From positions 186,001 through 250,000 of the forward strand of contig RDOB01000003.1 in NCBI GenBank assembly GCA_011364965.1: DNA of 64,000 nucleotides, read 5' to 3'. The position numbers and the translations under genes were made by a program. The stretch's first letter is position 1. Each line of letters begins with the position of its first letter. The notes beneath the pieces were generated by a model that saw only the letters and a program-made list of their open reading frames with translations, searched no databases and had not been told where the DNA came from. This document shows, piece after piece, positions 26,706 to 36,308 of the stretch. The stretch is from Candidatus Heimdallarchaeota archaeon (GTDB taxonomy: Archaea; Asgardarchaeota; Heimdallarchaeia; Hodarchaeales; Hodarchaeaceae).

Positions 26706-27731
26706 TTACCACCGCCAAAATATGTCTTCAGCATGGCCAAGCAAATTAGAAATTTGGATTTTTTCACCATCATCGAGAACTACTTCTCCGTGATACAAAC
26801 CATGCAGGATTGACGAATTCAAGTAAATAATCCCAAAATTCAATTTCTCACGGAAAGGGAGAATGGGAGACAACTCCATTTCAAATCGATTGTCATTTGA
26901 AGTAAATGTCCACGATTGAGTAGGATCGCGATTTTGATGGTGAAAAGTTACTTCATCGAGTTTATGGGCTTTACCATCGTAAAAAATTATGTTTTCGGTA
27001 TGTGTTGATAAATCTCCAAATCCATAGCCAATATTAAATGCAACTGGAACCCCATCTAGTAATCCACAAGCAGAACCCCATAACCAGTGAGTTTTATAAG
27101 GCCAAATCCCTCGGCCCCAATCCATTAAGCCGAAAGAGGATTCGGGTTCAAATGAATATTCTTGGTTTCCTATTTGAAGAGTTCCTGTGGCTGGCATGAA
27201 ATTAATTTTGTGATTATAATAAAATAGACGTGAATCTTGTTCATATCCAGTTACAACAACCGTATTATCCATCTGAGGCTTATCAGTGAGAGTAATATTC
27301 CCTTTTATGCCTTTCTTTCGGAAAGTAGGATCATCAATTGATAAAATTCTTTGATTACCTCTTTTTTCAATAGTAGCTTGAAATTTATTTGTGGGAAATT
27401 CTACAATACTATCATCAAGAGAACTACGAGGCAGTAATTTAGAAAGAGTAAAGAATTTGAATATACCTCTTCCATCTCGCTCTTTATGTTTGAAATCTAA
27501 CCAAACATAACTCATCTGCGTAAGATATCCTATGTCTCCAATTGTGAGTTGGAATCCAAAATCCTTGTTTAAAATCGAATAGTGATCCCATTCTTTAATT
27601 CGAGTCCATTTTTTCCCAATGTTTTCTTTATTATACTTTAAGATAGGCTTTCTAGCCCATCCACGTTGTAATAGTGATCCATCTTCTTTAAAAAGGTTCG
27701 AACTTTCGATTATCTCATTTTGCAGTCCCAT
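26706..27731 (-). CDS. DUF2804 family protein
   Basis: 341 residues. RGWARKPILKYN near the start, KEWDHYSILNKDFG, FMPATGTLQIGNQ, SFGLMDWGRGIWPYKTHW and the C-terminal HGLYHGEVVLDDGEKI match DUF2804, a beta-rich family related in fold to lipocalin-like/carotenoid-hydratase-type (AttH) domains. Function unknown. No signal peptide. The small frame upstream (27768-27980) ends 36 bases before it. ATG at 27731. Confidence 0.85.
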   Translation of the reverse strand: MGLQNEIIESSNLFKEDGSLLQRGWARKPILKYNKENIGKKWTRIKEWDHYSILNKDFGFQLTIGDIGYLTQMSYVWLDFKHKERDGRGIFKFFTLSKLLPRSSLDDSIVEFPTNKFQATIEKRGNQRILSIDDPTFRKKGIKGNITLTDKPQMDNTVVVTGYEQDSRLFYYNHKINFMPATGTLQIGNQEYSFEPESSFGLMDWGRGIWPYKTHWLWGSACGLLDGVPVAFNIGYGFGDLSTHTENIIFYDGKAHKLDEVTFHHQNRDPTQSWTFTSNDNRFEMELSPILPFREKLNFGIIYLNSSILHGLYHGEVVLDDGEKIQISNLLGHAEDIFWRW

Positions 27732-27767
27732 ATATACTTCCTCAAAATTGGTGATTGTTTCTGATAT

Positions 27768-27980
27768 TCAGTCCATATCTAATAGTTCAGATTTAATTTT
27801 AGAAAATGATCCTTTTATCTCTCTTTGCCAAGCTGGTAACTTTACCCTTTCATCAAAAAATGCTCGTTGGAAGACTCCTTCTATGAATCCGATTCTCTCT
27901 TCACCGTAACCCAATTGTAGCAAATAGTGTAAAAACTCTAGAAAAAATGGGTTAAATTTGACTGAGTGTGTTTTGGTCAA
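27768..27980 (-). CDS. hypothetical protein, 70 aa, possible remnant
   Basis: TTG start at 27980 (no ATG in frame; stop four codons upstream). The product is helical and of normal composition (FFLEFLHYLLQLGYGEERIG, then FQRAFFDERVKLPAWQ) and reads better than random, so it may be a small gene co-transcribed with DUF2804, or the tail of a decayed gene. Not recognised. A plus-strand frame over the same bases looks like a shadow. Confidence 0.35.
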   Translation of the reverse strand: MTKTHSVKFNPFFLEFLHYLLQLGYGEERIGFIEGVFQRAFFDERVKLPAWQREIKGSFSKIKSELLDMD

Positions 27981-28340
27981 AAGGATCTACCTCAAAACAA
28001 AGATTTCTAGTTTCATCTAGAGGAGAAAATTAGAACTGATGAAAACGAAGAATATTAAAAAGGTGTTGAATAAGAACGCGAAGAATCAATTCTTCATATA
28101 TTAGATAGGAGGATCATCATGAGTACCTACAACTTGGAGTTTAAATTTTTATAAAGGGGGAACTAGAAAAATAAACACTAGCCTAAATGCAGCTGTAAAA
28201 CTAGCTACTCAAAAATTTGAATCTATTAGTTAAATTCCACCATTAAATAGATTTGAAACTCTGCCAGTAAAATATTTTCACAATTAATAGATTTTCTCAT
28301 ATCGTGTAAAGGATGTTTTCTTTATTAAATTTTTGAAGGT
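27981..28340 (+). pseudogene. gap with frame-disrupted mini-gene behind a perfect ribosome site
   Basis: AGGAGG at 28107-28112 is six bases before ATG 28119. The frame reads MSTYNLEFKFL and stops at 28152. One base over, from 28156, it goes on as GGTRKINTSLNAAVKLATQKFESIS to a TAA at 28231. The two pieces join at a TTTTTATAAAGGGGG run, so a single-base indel (or less likely a programmed shift) interrupts a protein of about 37 residues. Nothing else in this gap. Confidence 0.4.
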
Positions 28341-28644
28341 TTAATCTTTATCCTCATCAAGATTACTTCTAGACTTGGGATTGAATAATCTCATCCCTTT
28401 TTTAGGGTTAAATACACTAAGTAGATAGATAAATAACATCCAAATATTATATCTTAAGTAGTGTGATTGGACCATCATATTTAAGAATCCGTGTGAGAAT
28501 TTCATCAAAATTAAAGGAATTAGGATCATTTTTATATATGAATTCATCATTAGATTTAAAAAAACAGCTCTCTGAAAAACACAAGGTTACTCCTGTTATA
28601 TCATCAGAGATTTGTTCAGGAATGCAATATGCAGGTTGACTCAT
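28341..28644 (-). pseudogene. small hypothetical gene split by a frame change
   Basis: ATG at 28644 follows AAGGTGAT by 7 bases and gives 65 residues (MSQPAYCIPEQISDD..., ILTRILKYDGPITLLKI) to a stop at 28447. A second frame over 28341-28550 then reads a membrane-type tail (NIWMLFIYLLSVFNPKKG) with a basic end. Joining them near 28450-28470 would give one protein of about 100 residues with a single C-terminal membrane helix. Either a frameshifted gene or two small overlapping frames. Not recognised. Confidence 0.35.
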
Positions 28645-29039
28645 TAGCGATTATCACCTTTTTTTTAGTAATTTCTCTTCTTTCTTATAATTTTTGAACC
28701 GAGAGGTAGATTTCTAAGAATTATTGCAGTTATCAATAAAAATATGAAATCTAATGTGCTGAAAACCGTTCAAATGCTTTAGAATATAAGGAGGATGGAA
28801 AAGGAACAAATAATGTTTCTTTTTTTGCTTTATATATCAATAGTTTTGATTATTAGAAATTTTTAACTCTTAATATGTTACATTTGACTTCCTAATACTC
28901 ATGTACGTCTAATTTCCTAAAGATTATAATCAATTTCCTCAATCACAATTCTGTAGAATATATAAATAGACTGAATAGAATGCCCTGATTTAGCCTATAA
29001 AAGCTTTGATACGTTTTTCGGTCCATAAGAGGAATTATT
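28645..29039 (+). promoter_or_regulatory. 395-base gap holding the promoter of the FtsX-type ABC operon
   Basis: ATATATAAAT at 28958-28967 is a strong rightward TATA box, predicting a transcript start near 28990 and a leader of about 50 bases to the ATG at 29040. AGAGGAATT just before that ATG is the ribosome site. Two similar strings, ACTTCCTAA and ATTTCCTAA, lie about 20 bases apart near 28890-28920 upstream of the TATA box and could be an activator site. No gene seen. Confidence 0.5.
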
Positions 29040-29726
29040 ATGAGTGAAGTATTAATAAAAACTGATTTTTTGGGAAAAGATTATGTTACAGGTGAAGTTA
29101 CCGTCAATGCTCTAAAAGAAGTCAATTTGAGTGTAGAGAAAGGAAAATTTGTTGTAATCATTGGACCTTCTGGATGTGGGAAAACAACCTTGTTAAACCT
29201 AATTGGTGGAATTGATAGACCTTCAGAAGGATCGATAACTGTCGGTGCTAAAGTGATAACCAATATGTCTGAAAAAGAGTTGACTGGATTTCGGAAAGAA
29301 GATATAGGTTTTATTTTTCAATTTTATAATTTAATTCCTGCACTAAATGCTCTGGAAAATGTTGAATTATCAGCTAGACTGAAATTTCCCAAGGATGCAT
29401 ATGAAAGATCTCTCGAAATGCTTAAAAGAGTAGGATTGGAAGAAAAAATCAATAAATACCCATCTCAACTTTCAGGTGGTGAGCAGCAACGAGTTGCTAT
29501 TGCTCGTGCTTTAGCCAAAGAACCAAAAGTTGTATTAGCCGATGAACCAACTGGAAATCTTGATTCTAAAACAGGTAAGGCAATTATTAATTTAATGTTG
29601 GATATATGCAGAAATCAGAAAACAACATTCTTAATTGTAACCCACGATGTGTCAATTTCGGAACTCGCGGATCAGATAGTTCATTTACAGGATGGGCAAG
29701 TTATCAAAACTTCAGCTATCTTTTAG
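29040..29726 (+). CDS. ABC transporter ATPase of the LolD/MacB type
   Basis: 228 residues. Walker [10 protein letters not shown] (about 40), Q-loop [18 protein letters not shown], signature [16 protein letters not shown], Walker [18 protein letters not shown]-loop IVTHD. This is the FtsE/LolD/MacB subgroup, which drives FtsX-fold permeases by mechanotransmission rather than transport through a pore. Followed 20 bases on by its permease. ATG at 29040 with a good ribosome site and TATA box upstream. Confidence 0.96.
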   Translation: MSEVLIKTDFLGKDYVTGEVTVNALKEVNLSVEKGKFVVIIGPSGCGKTTLLNLIGGIDRPSEGSITVGAKVITNMSEKELTGFRKEDIGFIFQFYNLIPALNALENVELSARLKFPKDAYERSLEMLKRVGLEEKINKYPSQLSGGEQQRVAIARALAKEPKVVLADEPTGNLDSKTGKAIINLMLDICRNQKTTFLIVTHDVSISELADQIVHLQDGQVIKTSAIF

Positions 29727-29746
29727 GATCCAAATAAGGTGGTTAT

Positions 29747-32185
29747 ATGACACGTACACGATTCTTATCACTAAAGAAAGTTTATCGAGATATTTTTCGG
29801 CACAAAAGTCGTACTTTTCCTATACTTCTATTAATAGTATTTGGAACTGCTTTTGGCATTGCATTCCTCCAAATGGGTGTAAATTTAAAATTAACAAATG
29901 ATTCAATTAATGAATCAATGGAAATGGGAGATATCTGGTTTGGGACGCGTCCATTTGATAATAGTGTTTTCAATGCAACCTTAATTGATAAATGGAATCA
30001 AACAGGGTTTATTGAAGCTGTACAGGCACGGATATTTATTACTGGATATGTTTTGCTTCCTGATGATGTTAAAATTCCTGTTGATATCATTTCTCTACCC
30101 AATTCGACTAGAGCTGCTGTTAATGATATAATAATACCTGAAAACACCTATTTTACGAATTTTCCTGAAATAAAAGATGGAGCATATGTTTCTGAACCCT
30201 ATCTTCCTCAATTCGGTTGGAAGCAAGATCAAACACTTCAAATTCAAACAACAAGTGATGGGAATTTGAAAAATTTCACTCTCACAATACTCGGAGGACA
30301 ATTTAGTGCAGAATATCCATTCAGGAAAAGTGATTACTCTAAACTTAATTTAATCTCCGATCTTATTATTAAACTCAACATCTATGTTCGTGAGGATTAT
30401 CTCCAACAAGAATTGTTTAATGGTCTTCCAGTTTATAACCAAATTGTTTTAAAGCTAAAAGACTCAAACAAGATCCAATCTATCGTTGAAGAAGTATCTG
30501 CATCCAGATTTTCAAAAGAATATATTTTCACAGTATCAGAGTTTCCACGATTTCTCAAAGATATGCCCACAATGATCGAGTTAATAGGTTCTGTGTTTGC
30601 TGGATTTATTCTTTTGTTAGCTTCCTTTTCAATATATTTAACGGTGAATCGATTTATAGAAGAAGAGAAACCTCAAATTGGAGTCTTAAAAGGACTGGGA
30701 TATGGAAATGAATATGTTCTACGACAATATCTTCTTTACGGAGTTTTTTTCGCAATAATTGGTATAATTCCTGGAATTATTCTTGGATATATCTTAGACT
30801 TAGTAATTGTTCTAATGATCTCTGAAATCATGTTTTCCTGGCCTTTTACTGTCCAAATAGTTACGCTGGAGTTTATTTTAATAATGCTAATCTCAGTTTC
30901 CATTACAACAACACTCGCTTGTTTTCTATCAGCCCGTACTGCAGTTAAAATTTCTCCCCAAGCAGCAATAAGACCAAATATTTCACTTACTCTGAGCTCG
31001 AAATCTAAGATCGAGAGAATACTTGAATTGATTTCCCGAAAGCGACTACTTCCTGAAATAAAGTATTTCTTACGTGTTGTCTTTCAAAAACCCAAGAAAA
31101 CTATTTTTTCACTTACAGCACTGAGTAGTGCAGTTGCTTTATTTGTCATGATGACCAGTTTCGTAGTTGCGATAAACAGCGGAACAGATGCAGTATTAGA
31201 AGCTGAATTATGGGATTTGAATTTTGAGCTCTCTCGTCCAGTAAGCTTCCAAAATGTTAAAAATAATTTAATGAGCAATGTAACCTTAACTGATTTTGAT
31301 ATTGAGCCAGCATTCACAGATTTTGCGAAAATTAAGGTAGAAAAAGACTTGGAAATTTGGACTAATATCATATTCTATGGTATTCGGACAAATACCTCTA
31401 TGAAAGATTTTGAGAGGAATTTATTCTCTCAAAATAATTCACTGATTATATCACCCGATATAGCAAAAATATTCAATATTGAAGAAGGAGAATCCTATTC
31501 ACTAATTGGACGCAATAATACAGAGGTTACAATAGTAGTACAGACAATACTGACTAAAAATTCCTTATCGGGCTTTTTTGTTCCTCTAGAGTTAGCCATG
31601 ATTTTATCATTTGGAGATTTGAGCTTAGAACAAGCAAATATTTTATTAGTAGCCTCTGATAATCCAGCTGCTCTTTCAGAGGTGAAAGATATATTAGAGG
31701 AAGAGGATTACGTTCAGAACGTGATCACCGTAGATTCTTTAGTGGCATCTATTCGCTCATTCATTGATATAATGATCATTGGCTTTCTACTATTTGAATT
31801 CGGAGCTGCACTAATGGCTGCTATTATTATATTTGGGATTATGTCTATAGCCACAGCAGAGAGGAAGAATGATTTTGCTGTAATGAAAGCACTGGGTATT
31901 AATAACAAGCGTATATATCAAATATCATTTACTGAAACTTCAGTCTTAACTATTATAGCAGGAGTAGTTGGATTCATTTTAGGGATCTTATTAGCTATCA
32001 CTCTTACTGAGTGGATTAAAAACATACTCTCAACGACAATGGCGCCTATTTCCACTTCAATAGTAGATTTCATCATAGCTCTCATTTTTGCTTCCGTTAC
32101 GCTTTACTTAGGGCAATTCATGGCTCTTAGAATCGCCTTGAAACAAAGTATTTCAGAAGTTACGAAGGATAAACTCTTTGCTTAG
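29747..32185 (+). CDS. FtsX/MacB-fold ABC permease, 812 aa, two FtsX units
   Basis: Two-unit architecture. TM1 lies at about 20-38 with a periplasm-side domain to about 270, and three TMs at about 280-400 (LASFSIYLTVNRFIEEEKPQIGVLKGLG is the FtsX coupling motif). A second unit follows, with TM near 460-485, an external domain to about 675 and three terminal TMs (NDFAVMKALGINNKRIYQI as second coupling motif). Eight TMs plus two external domains is typical of LolCE/DUF214-like archaeal permeases. Likely lipoprotein/lipid or peptide handling at the outer face; substrate unknown. Pairs with the ATPase just upstream. Confidence 0.93.
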   Translation: MTRTRFLSLKKVYRDIFRHKSRTFPILLLIVFGTAFGIAFLQMGVNLKLTNDSINESMEMGDIWFGTRPFDNSVFNATLIDKWNQTGFIEAVQARIFITGYVLLPDDVKIPVDIISLPNSTRAAVNDIIIPENTYFTNFPEIKDGAYVSEPYLPQFGWKQDQTLQIQTTSDGNLKNFTLTILGGQFSAEYPFRKSDYSKLNLISDLIIKLNIYVREDYLQQELFNGLPVYNQIVLKLKDSNKIQSIVEEVSASRFSKEYIFTVSEFPRFLKDMPTMIELIGSVFAGFILLLASFSIYLTVNRFIEEEKPQIGVLKGLGYGNEYVLRQYLLYGVFFAIIGIIPGIILGYILDLVIVLMISEIMFSWPFTVQIVTLEFILIMLISVSITTTLACFLSARTAVKISPQAAIRPNISLTLSSKSKIERILELISRKRLLPEIKYFLRVVFQKPKKTIFSLTALSSAVALFVMMTSFVVAINSGTDAVLEAELWDLNFELSRPVSFQNVKNNLMSNVTLTDFDIEPAFTDFAKIKVEKDLEIWTNIIFYGIRTNTSMKDFERNLFSQNNSLIISPDIAKIFNIEEGESYSLIGRNNTEVTIVVQTILTKNSLSGFFVPLELAMILSFGDLSLEQANILLVASDNPAALSEVKDILEEEDYVQNVITVDSLVASIRSFIDIMIIGFLLFEFGAALMAAIIIFGIMSIATAERKNDFAVMKALGINNKRIYQISFTETSVLTIIAGVVGFILGILLAITLTEWIKNILSTTMAPISTSIVDFIIALIFASVTLYLGQFMALRIALKQSISEVTKDKLFA

Positions 32186-32252
32186 AAAAAATCTTCTATG
32201 ATATCCATAGACCTTTAAAAAAGATTTGAAATTTCAAATCCACCTCGAATTA

Positions 32253-33626
32253 TTAATGTTTTATATTATTAGTTGGAGTAGCTAGGATATTATAATCGGA
32301 ATAGATATATATTAACCCTTTAGGATTTTCCTGGATAAATTTATCCACAAAATTTCTTAAAGTTAGTTGAGGGTCGAAACCAGCCTTCAATGGTTGAACA
32401 CGAAAAATATCTTTGAGTAAAGATGAATTCATTTCAGAATAAACGTATAGTTGACCTTTGGTCAGTTGCAGTACTCGGAATATGTCTACTGCGTTTTGTA
32501 TCCCAATTTCAAACGTGGTTGAGCTACATTTTTCTTTAATAATCCATTGCATAGCTTCTAAATACGGCTTGTTTTGGACTTCTCGCATGGTATTAAGATA
32601 GTCTTGGGGCCCAACTCCCTCAACACATCCTGCAAGGAGAACAATGCATCCACCCTCTTTAACTGCATGACTAGCAGCATTAATGCCTTTTCCTGCTTGA
32701 TAGAAATTGATTGATGGCTTTGATATTATTACAAGATCAGCTTTTTCCGAAATCTGCACATCACGTATTATGGACAAGGCTTCTAATGCATTATCATGAA
32801 TGGCAATAGGATTTCCAGCCTTAATACTGATAAAATTTCCAGATTCCATGATAGAATCAATAACAAAAACAGAATGTCCTACTGATTCCAATTTCAATAC
32901 AATATCTCTAATATCTTCTATGCAAATATTCTCCTTAATATTCCCCATTCGGCATTCAGATTTAAATCCAGTTGTCATATCAAATATTCGTGAGTGATTG
33001 ACCCGAACAGTGTTTCTTGAGCTCACTCCAGGCACAAAGAGTTTTACACTTCCTGCTACTCCAGCAAAATAATGATATTCACTATCGCTTAGGGGAATGA
33101 TAATACTACTATCTAATGCTCGTTTATCTATCTGAATAGGAGTTTCATGTGAAGAAAAACCCATTTGAATATGATTTATCATGTCATCACAGTTGTGAAC
33201 CCAGATTTTATCCTTCCATCTATCAAATAATGCCCCCAATATATGAGATCGAATCCGAGTGTCTGTTGGAGGAGTATGAGTCCCAGTGGCTATTAGTAGC
33301 CATATATCTTGTTTATCTACTCCGTAACCTAAAAGAGCTTTCTCTAAATATGGGAGAAGAGCTCTTGTGTGTATATTTGGACGCGTGTTATCATCAATTA
33401 AAATCACAATGGGTTTCTTAGTTTTACGATATTTTAAATGAACAAGTTCTTTAAGATTAGGAGAATCTATGGCATTTTCTATTGCATGTTTAAATGCTAA
33501 AGGAAGATTATTTAAAGGAGCAACTCTGGGAATTTTCAGATATTTATAGTTGGCATTCCGAGGAATAAAATGTGAAATTTGTGTTGCCTCGTAATAAATT
33601 GGAGTATCTGCAAAATTTTTTATCAT
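32253..33626 (-). CDS. LarA-family (nickel-pincer) racemase-like protein
   Basis: 457 residues. DDNTRPN (about residue 78) and ATGTHTPP are LarA_N motifs. HYFAGVAGSVKLFVPGVSS contains the lysine that tethers the nickel-pincer cofactor in lactate racemase, and VNHSRIF a conserved His. The C-terminal domain is intact (INFYQAGKGINAA, GGCIVLLAGCVEGVG). Family knowledge: racemases/epimerases of 2-hydroxy acids using the cofactor made by LarB, LarC and LarE; none of these is in the window. Substrate open. ATG at 33626, monocistronic. Confidence 0.88.
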   Translation of the reverse strand: MIKNFADTPIYYEATQISHFIPRNANYKYLKIPRVAPLNNLPLAFKHAIENAIDSPNLKELVHLKYRKTKKPIVILIDDNTRPNIHTRALLPYLEKALLGYGVDKQDIWLLIATGTHTPPTDTRIRSHILGALFDRWKDKIWVHNCDDMINHIQMGFSSHETPIQIDKRALDSSIIIPLSDSEYHYFAGVAGSVKLFVPGVSSRNTVRVNHSRIFDMTTGFKSECRMGNIKENICIEDIRDIVLKLESVGHSVFVIDSIMESGNFISIKAGNPIAIHDNALEALSIIRDVQISEKADLVIISKPSINFYQAGKGINAASHAVKEGGCIVLLAGCVEGVGPQDYLNTMREVQNKPYLEAMQWIIKEKCSSTTFEIGIQNAVDIFRVLQLTKGQLYVYSEMNSSLLKDIFRVQPLKAGFDPQLTLRNFVDKFIQENPKGLIYIYSDYNILATPTNNIKH

Positions 33627-33754
33627 ACTAAACCGACAACCGAATAAAATTCCTAAAAGTTTTAAGATTTATTTATACACGTCTCTAAGGCACTAAATTA
33701 GAAACAGCATTCTGAAATAAGTGGATCCATTATGAATTTAACGTGGGAAAAAGA

Positions 33755-34315
33755 ATGGTACGAGCTTTTATTTGTGTGGAAATTACAGATAAAGAAGTTT
33801 TGACTGTAATAGGAAATATTATTACTCAATTAAAAAGAATTCAAGGTGTTAAACCAGTAAAACCAAATCAAATGCATTTAACTTTAAAATTCCTAGATGA
33901 GATCACAGAAAAGCAGATTCATCAAATCAAAGAAATTCTAAATTCATGGCAAGATGAGAAGTTTGAGCTTTCACTTGAAGGGATTGGATGTTTTCCAAGT
34001 CTAAAAAGAATAAGAGTGATCTGGATTGGAATTAAAGAGGGTAAAGACACTTTGATTCGATTTGCAACAAAAATTGATTCAGAATTGGGAAAAATCGGAT
34101 TCCCAAGAGAAACACGGTCTTTTACTCCTCATTTAACTCTGGCACGTATCAAATATTTAAAGAATCATGACAAACAGGGATTAATTAGATTGATTCAAGA
34201 ATTTGAACAGATAAACGCTGGAAAACAAATTATTCAGAAGATTATCTTGATGAAAAGCACCCTCACTCCGAGTGGGGCTATATACGAAGTTCTTCATTCA
34301 GTATCCTTAAGTTAA
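33755..34315 (+). CDS. thpR: RNA 2',3'-cyclic phosphodiesterase (ThpR/LigT)
   Basis: About 186 residues from ATG 33755 (MVRAFICVEI is the usual start; a GTG lies 12 bases earlier). The two HxT motifs of the 2H phosphoesterase superfamily are HLTLKFLDE (about residue 42) and PHLTLARIKY (about residue 126). Family knowledge: opens 2',3'-cyclic phosphate on RNA ends, cytosolic, widespread in archaea. Length normal. Single gene, divergent from LarA. Confidence 0.93.
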   Translation: MVRAFICVEITDKEVLTVIGNIITQLKRIQGVKPVKPNQMHLTLKFLDEITEKQIHQIKEILNSWQDEKFELSLEGIGCFPSLKRIRVIWIGIKEGKDTLIRFATKIDSELGKIGFPRETRSFTPHLTLARIKYLKNHDKQGLIRLIQEFEQINAGKQIIQKIILMKSTLTPSGAIYEVLHSVSLS

Positions 34316-34387
34316 AATTATGAATATAGTCCACTCTCTGAAAAATGCTTGAAAGAGTATGAATCCCGTATTGGATCACTTAAAAAT

Positions 34388-34558
34388 CTAATTTTTCCTA
34401 TCTTTTTGCGCTACTGCTGAAATAGATTGACTGTATGCCAATTTCCTACAGTCATTACACAAATGTTTGCTTGGATCAGTAGGATTAGGATGAACCTCTA
34501 CACTTGGGGATTCTATGCGGCCACAGCGGTCACATGAATAACGTTTCCCGATTTTCAT
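34388..34558 (-). CDS. 56-aa double-CxxC zinc-ribbon protein
   Basis: ATG at 34558, stop TAG at 34390-34388. MKIGKRYSCDRCG opens with Cys 9 and 12, and KHLCNDCRKLAYS supplies Cys 34 and 37, giving a four-Cys treble-clef/zinc-ribbon domain with a basic Lys/Arg-rich tail. Possibly a nucleic-acid binding or adaptor protein. The rest of this 465-base gap between ThpR and PlsC (34316-34780) shows nothing else; a leader of about 60 bases before PlsC remains. Confidence 0.7.
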   Translation of the reverse strand: MKIGKRYSCDRCGRIESPSVEVHPNPTDPSKHLCNDCRKLAYSQSISAVAQKDRKN

Positions 34559-34780
34559 AAATCTCAACCGTCTTACGATTTTATTTGTTTGGATGTAATA
34601 ATTTTCATATACAACCGAAATTACATTATCAACCTGTATAAAGCAAAATAGTCTTTTAAAGAATTTCTAGAAAAACTTTTCGGTCTTTCCCCAATACCTA
34701 TTTGAAGCACCATTTTGTAGAGCGATAAAAGCTAACCCAAGATCTCCATTAGGTACTAATCTTCTGTTGGATGAAATAAT

Positions 34781-35710
34781 ATGTCTGAAGCCACTTCTGA
34801 TCTGAAATATGATCTTATCCGTAAAACAGTCAAACTAAGTGCATATTTCGGCTACAGATTAGAAGCTAAAGGTATACAAAATCTTATAGCTAATTTAGAC
34901 ATATTTCGAGGTGGCTCCATATTCGCTGGTAATCATGAAAGTGTTATTGACGCGTTTTTAATGGGATTGGTGGTTCCAAAGGAACTCAAGTCAAAGCGTA
35001 TCTATTTCTTAGGAAAGAAAAGCGCTCTCTGGCGTAACAGATTTTGGGGGCAGCTTATGGATTATTTTGGTGTAATCCCAGTAGAAAAACGTGGAAATCA
35101 AGAAGCGGTCAAAAGAGGCATTGAAGTATTAACACGAAAACAGGCTTTAGGGATTTTCCCCGAGGGTCATATCCGATATTCACGTAAAACCTTAGAAGGA
35201 AAGGTGGGTGTAGCGAGATTTGCATTTGAAACTGAATCACCAGTTATTCCAGTAGGGATAATCGGTACAGATGGTGTACTACCATATGGAGGCAATTGGC
35301 CAAGTTTAGGAAAGAAAGTTTCACTCGCGGTTGGGGAGCCAATATTTTTGGCAGACTGGTATGACAAAAAGGATATGTACGATCCATATGCCTTACGAGC
35401 AGCAACTGATTTAGTAATGAATCACATTCGTAAGCTCTCATCTGGGTATGGAATTCGAGTTGAAGATGCGTATAAACTTCGGTGTATGGAAGGAGTCCAT
35501 CAGATTGTAACTCCTAGAAGATTGGTCCCAATAGAATTTCAAAGAAAAAGAAAGACCCTCGCAGATTCTTTTGAAGACTGGCTAGGCAGTGTTCCTCAAA
35601 CTCAACACGAAAAACAAATCAATAAATCAAAAGACAAATTTCCTGAGGTTCAATCTGCTTCAGGAAACACTACAAATGAATTCTTAGCTTGGTTGGATGA
35701 TCAACTATAA
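34781..35710 (+). CDS. PlsC-type 1-acylglycerol-3-phosphate acyltransferase-like protein
   Basis: 309 residues. NHESVIDAF is the H(x4)D catalytic motif (His 52, Asp 57). GVIPVEKRGN is block II, FPEGHIRYS block III, and VIPVGIIGTDGVLP block IV, in order. No strong transmembrane helix, so membrane-peripheral. Family knowledge: acylates lysophosphatidate with fatty acyl groups in bacteria and eukaryotes; archaeal lipids are isoprenoid ethers, so the acceptor here is unclear. A C-terminal extension of about 100 charged residues is not part of the core. ATG at 34781. Confidence 0.9.
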   Translation: MSEATSDLKYDLIRKTVKLSAYFGYRLEAKGIQNLIANLDIFRGGSIFAGNHESVIDAFLMGLVVPKELKSKRIYFLGKKSALWRNRFWGQLMDYFGVIPVEKRGNQEAVKRGIEVLTRKQALGIFPEGHIRYSRKTLEGKVGVARFAFETESPVIPVGIIGTDGVLPYGGNWPSLGKKVSLAVGEPIFLADWYDKKDMYDPYALRAATDLVMNHIRKLSSGYGIRVEDAYKLRCMEGVHQIVTPRRLVPIEFQRKRKTLADSFEDWLGSVPQTQHEKQINKSKDKFPEVQSASGNTTNEFLAWLDDQL

Positions 35711-35914
35711 TTGTTGATTACATTACCAATTTTCTCCTTAAAAACGCATAATTTTCTTTTGGGTATTTATTTATGTTCAATCAGAAAAATAATTAGATAA
35801 ATACCATCTAATATTGTACAGAATTGTAGTCTTTGGTTTAAAATTAAAAATTAGTCCACATTTTCGATTTTCTACATTATTATGTAAGATGAGTGAAATT
35901 GAAATATAAGTTTA

Positions 35915-36256
35915 CTACATTACCCTCTTTAATTTTAATAAATCGGTAACACTACCTTTTATCTTCAATTTACCTGATGTGAAGGCTTCCATGGCCTTAA
36001 TTTCTTTATTCACGACCCCAAGCCATGTTTCAGGATCTGTAATTATAAGTATGTCGTAATTAGCTGATTTATCAATTGGACCTTCCTGTAATTCACCTGC
36101 TTTTCCTTTAGATAGCTGAGTTGTCCAAGTTTTATTGAAATCTGCAAAGGAAAATCCAACTTTTTTATCCCAATTTTTGAAACGTTTCTGATTATCTTCT
36201 TTAGAAAGTTTTGAGAGAATTTTATTTATTCCTTCGATTACTTCACTTTCGGACAT
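35915..36256 (-). CDS. SCP2 sterol-carrier-like lipid-binding protein
   Basis: 113 residues. DILIITDPETWLGVVNKEIKAMEAFTSGKLKIKGSVTDLLKL (shortened here in sense, residues about 66-108) has the SCP2 pattern of beta strand, Trp helix, then A..sGklKikG...L. A full-length stand-alone SCP2 fold; family knowledge: hydrophobic tunnel binding lipids or acyl-CoA. Its location next to a PlsC homologue suggests a lipid role. ATG at 36256 with AAGGAA upstream. The 204-base gap to its left shows nothing. Confidence 0.85.
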   Translation of the reverse strand: MSESEVIEGINKILSKLSKEDNQKRFKNWDKKVGFSFADFNKTWTTQLSKGKAGELQEGPIDKSANYDILIITDPETWLGVVNKEIKAMEAFTSGKLKIKGSVTDLLKLKRVM

Positions 36257-36308
36257 TTTTATTCCTTACCTCAAATCTATCGAGCGTTATATTTGGTTAG
36301 ATTTTAGT

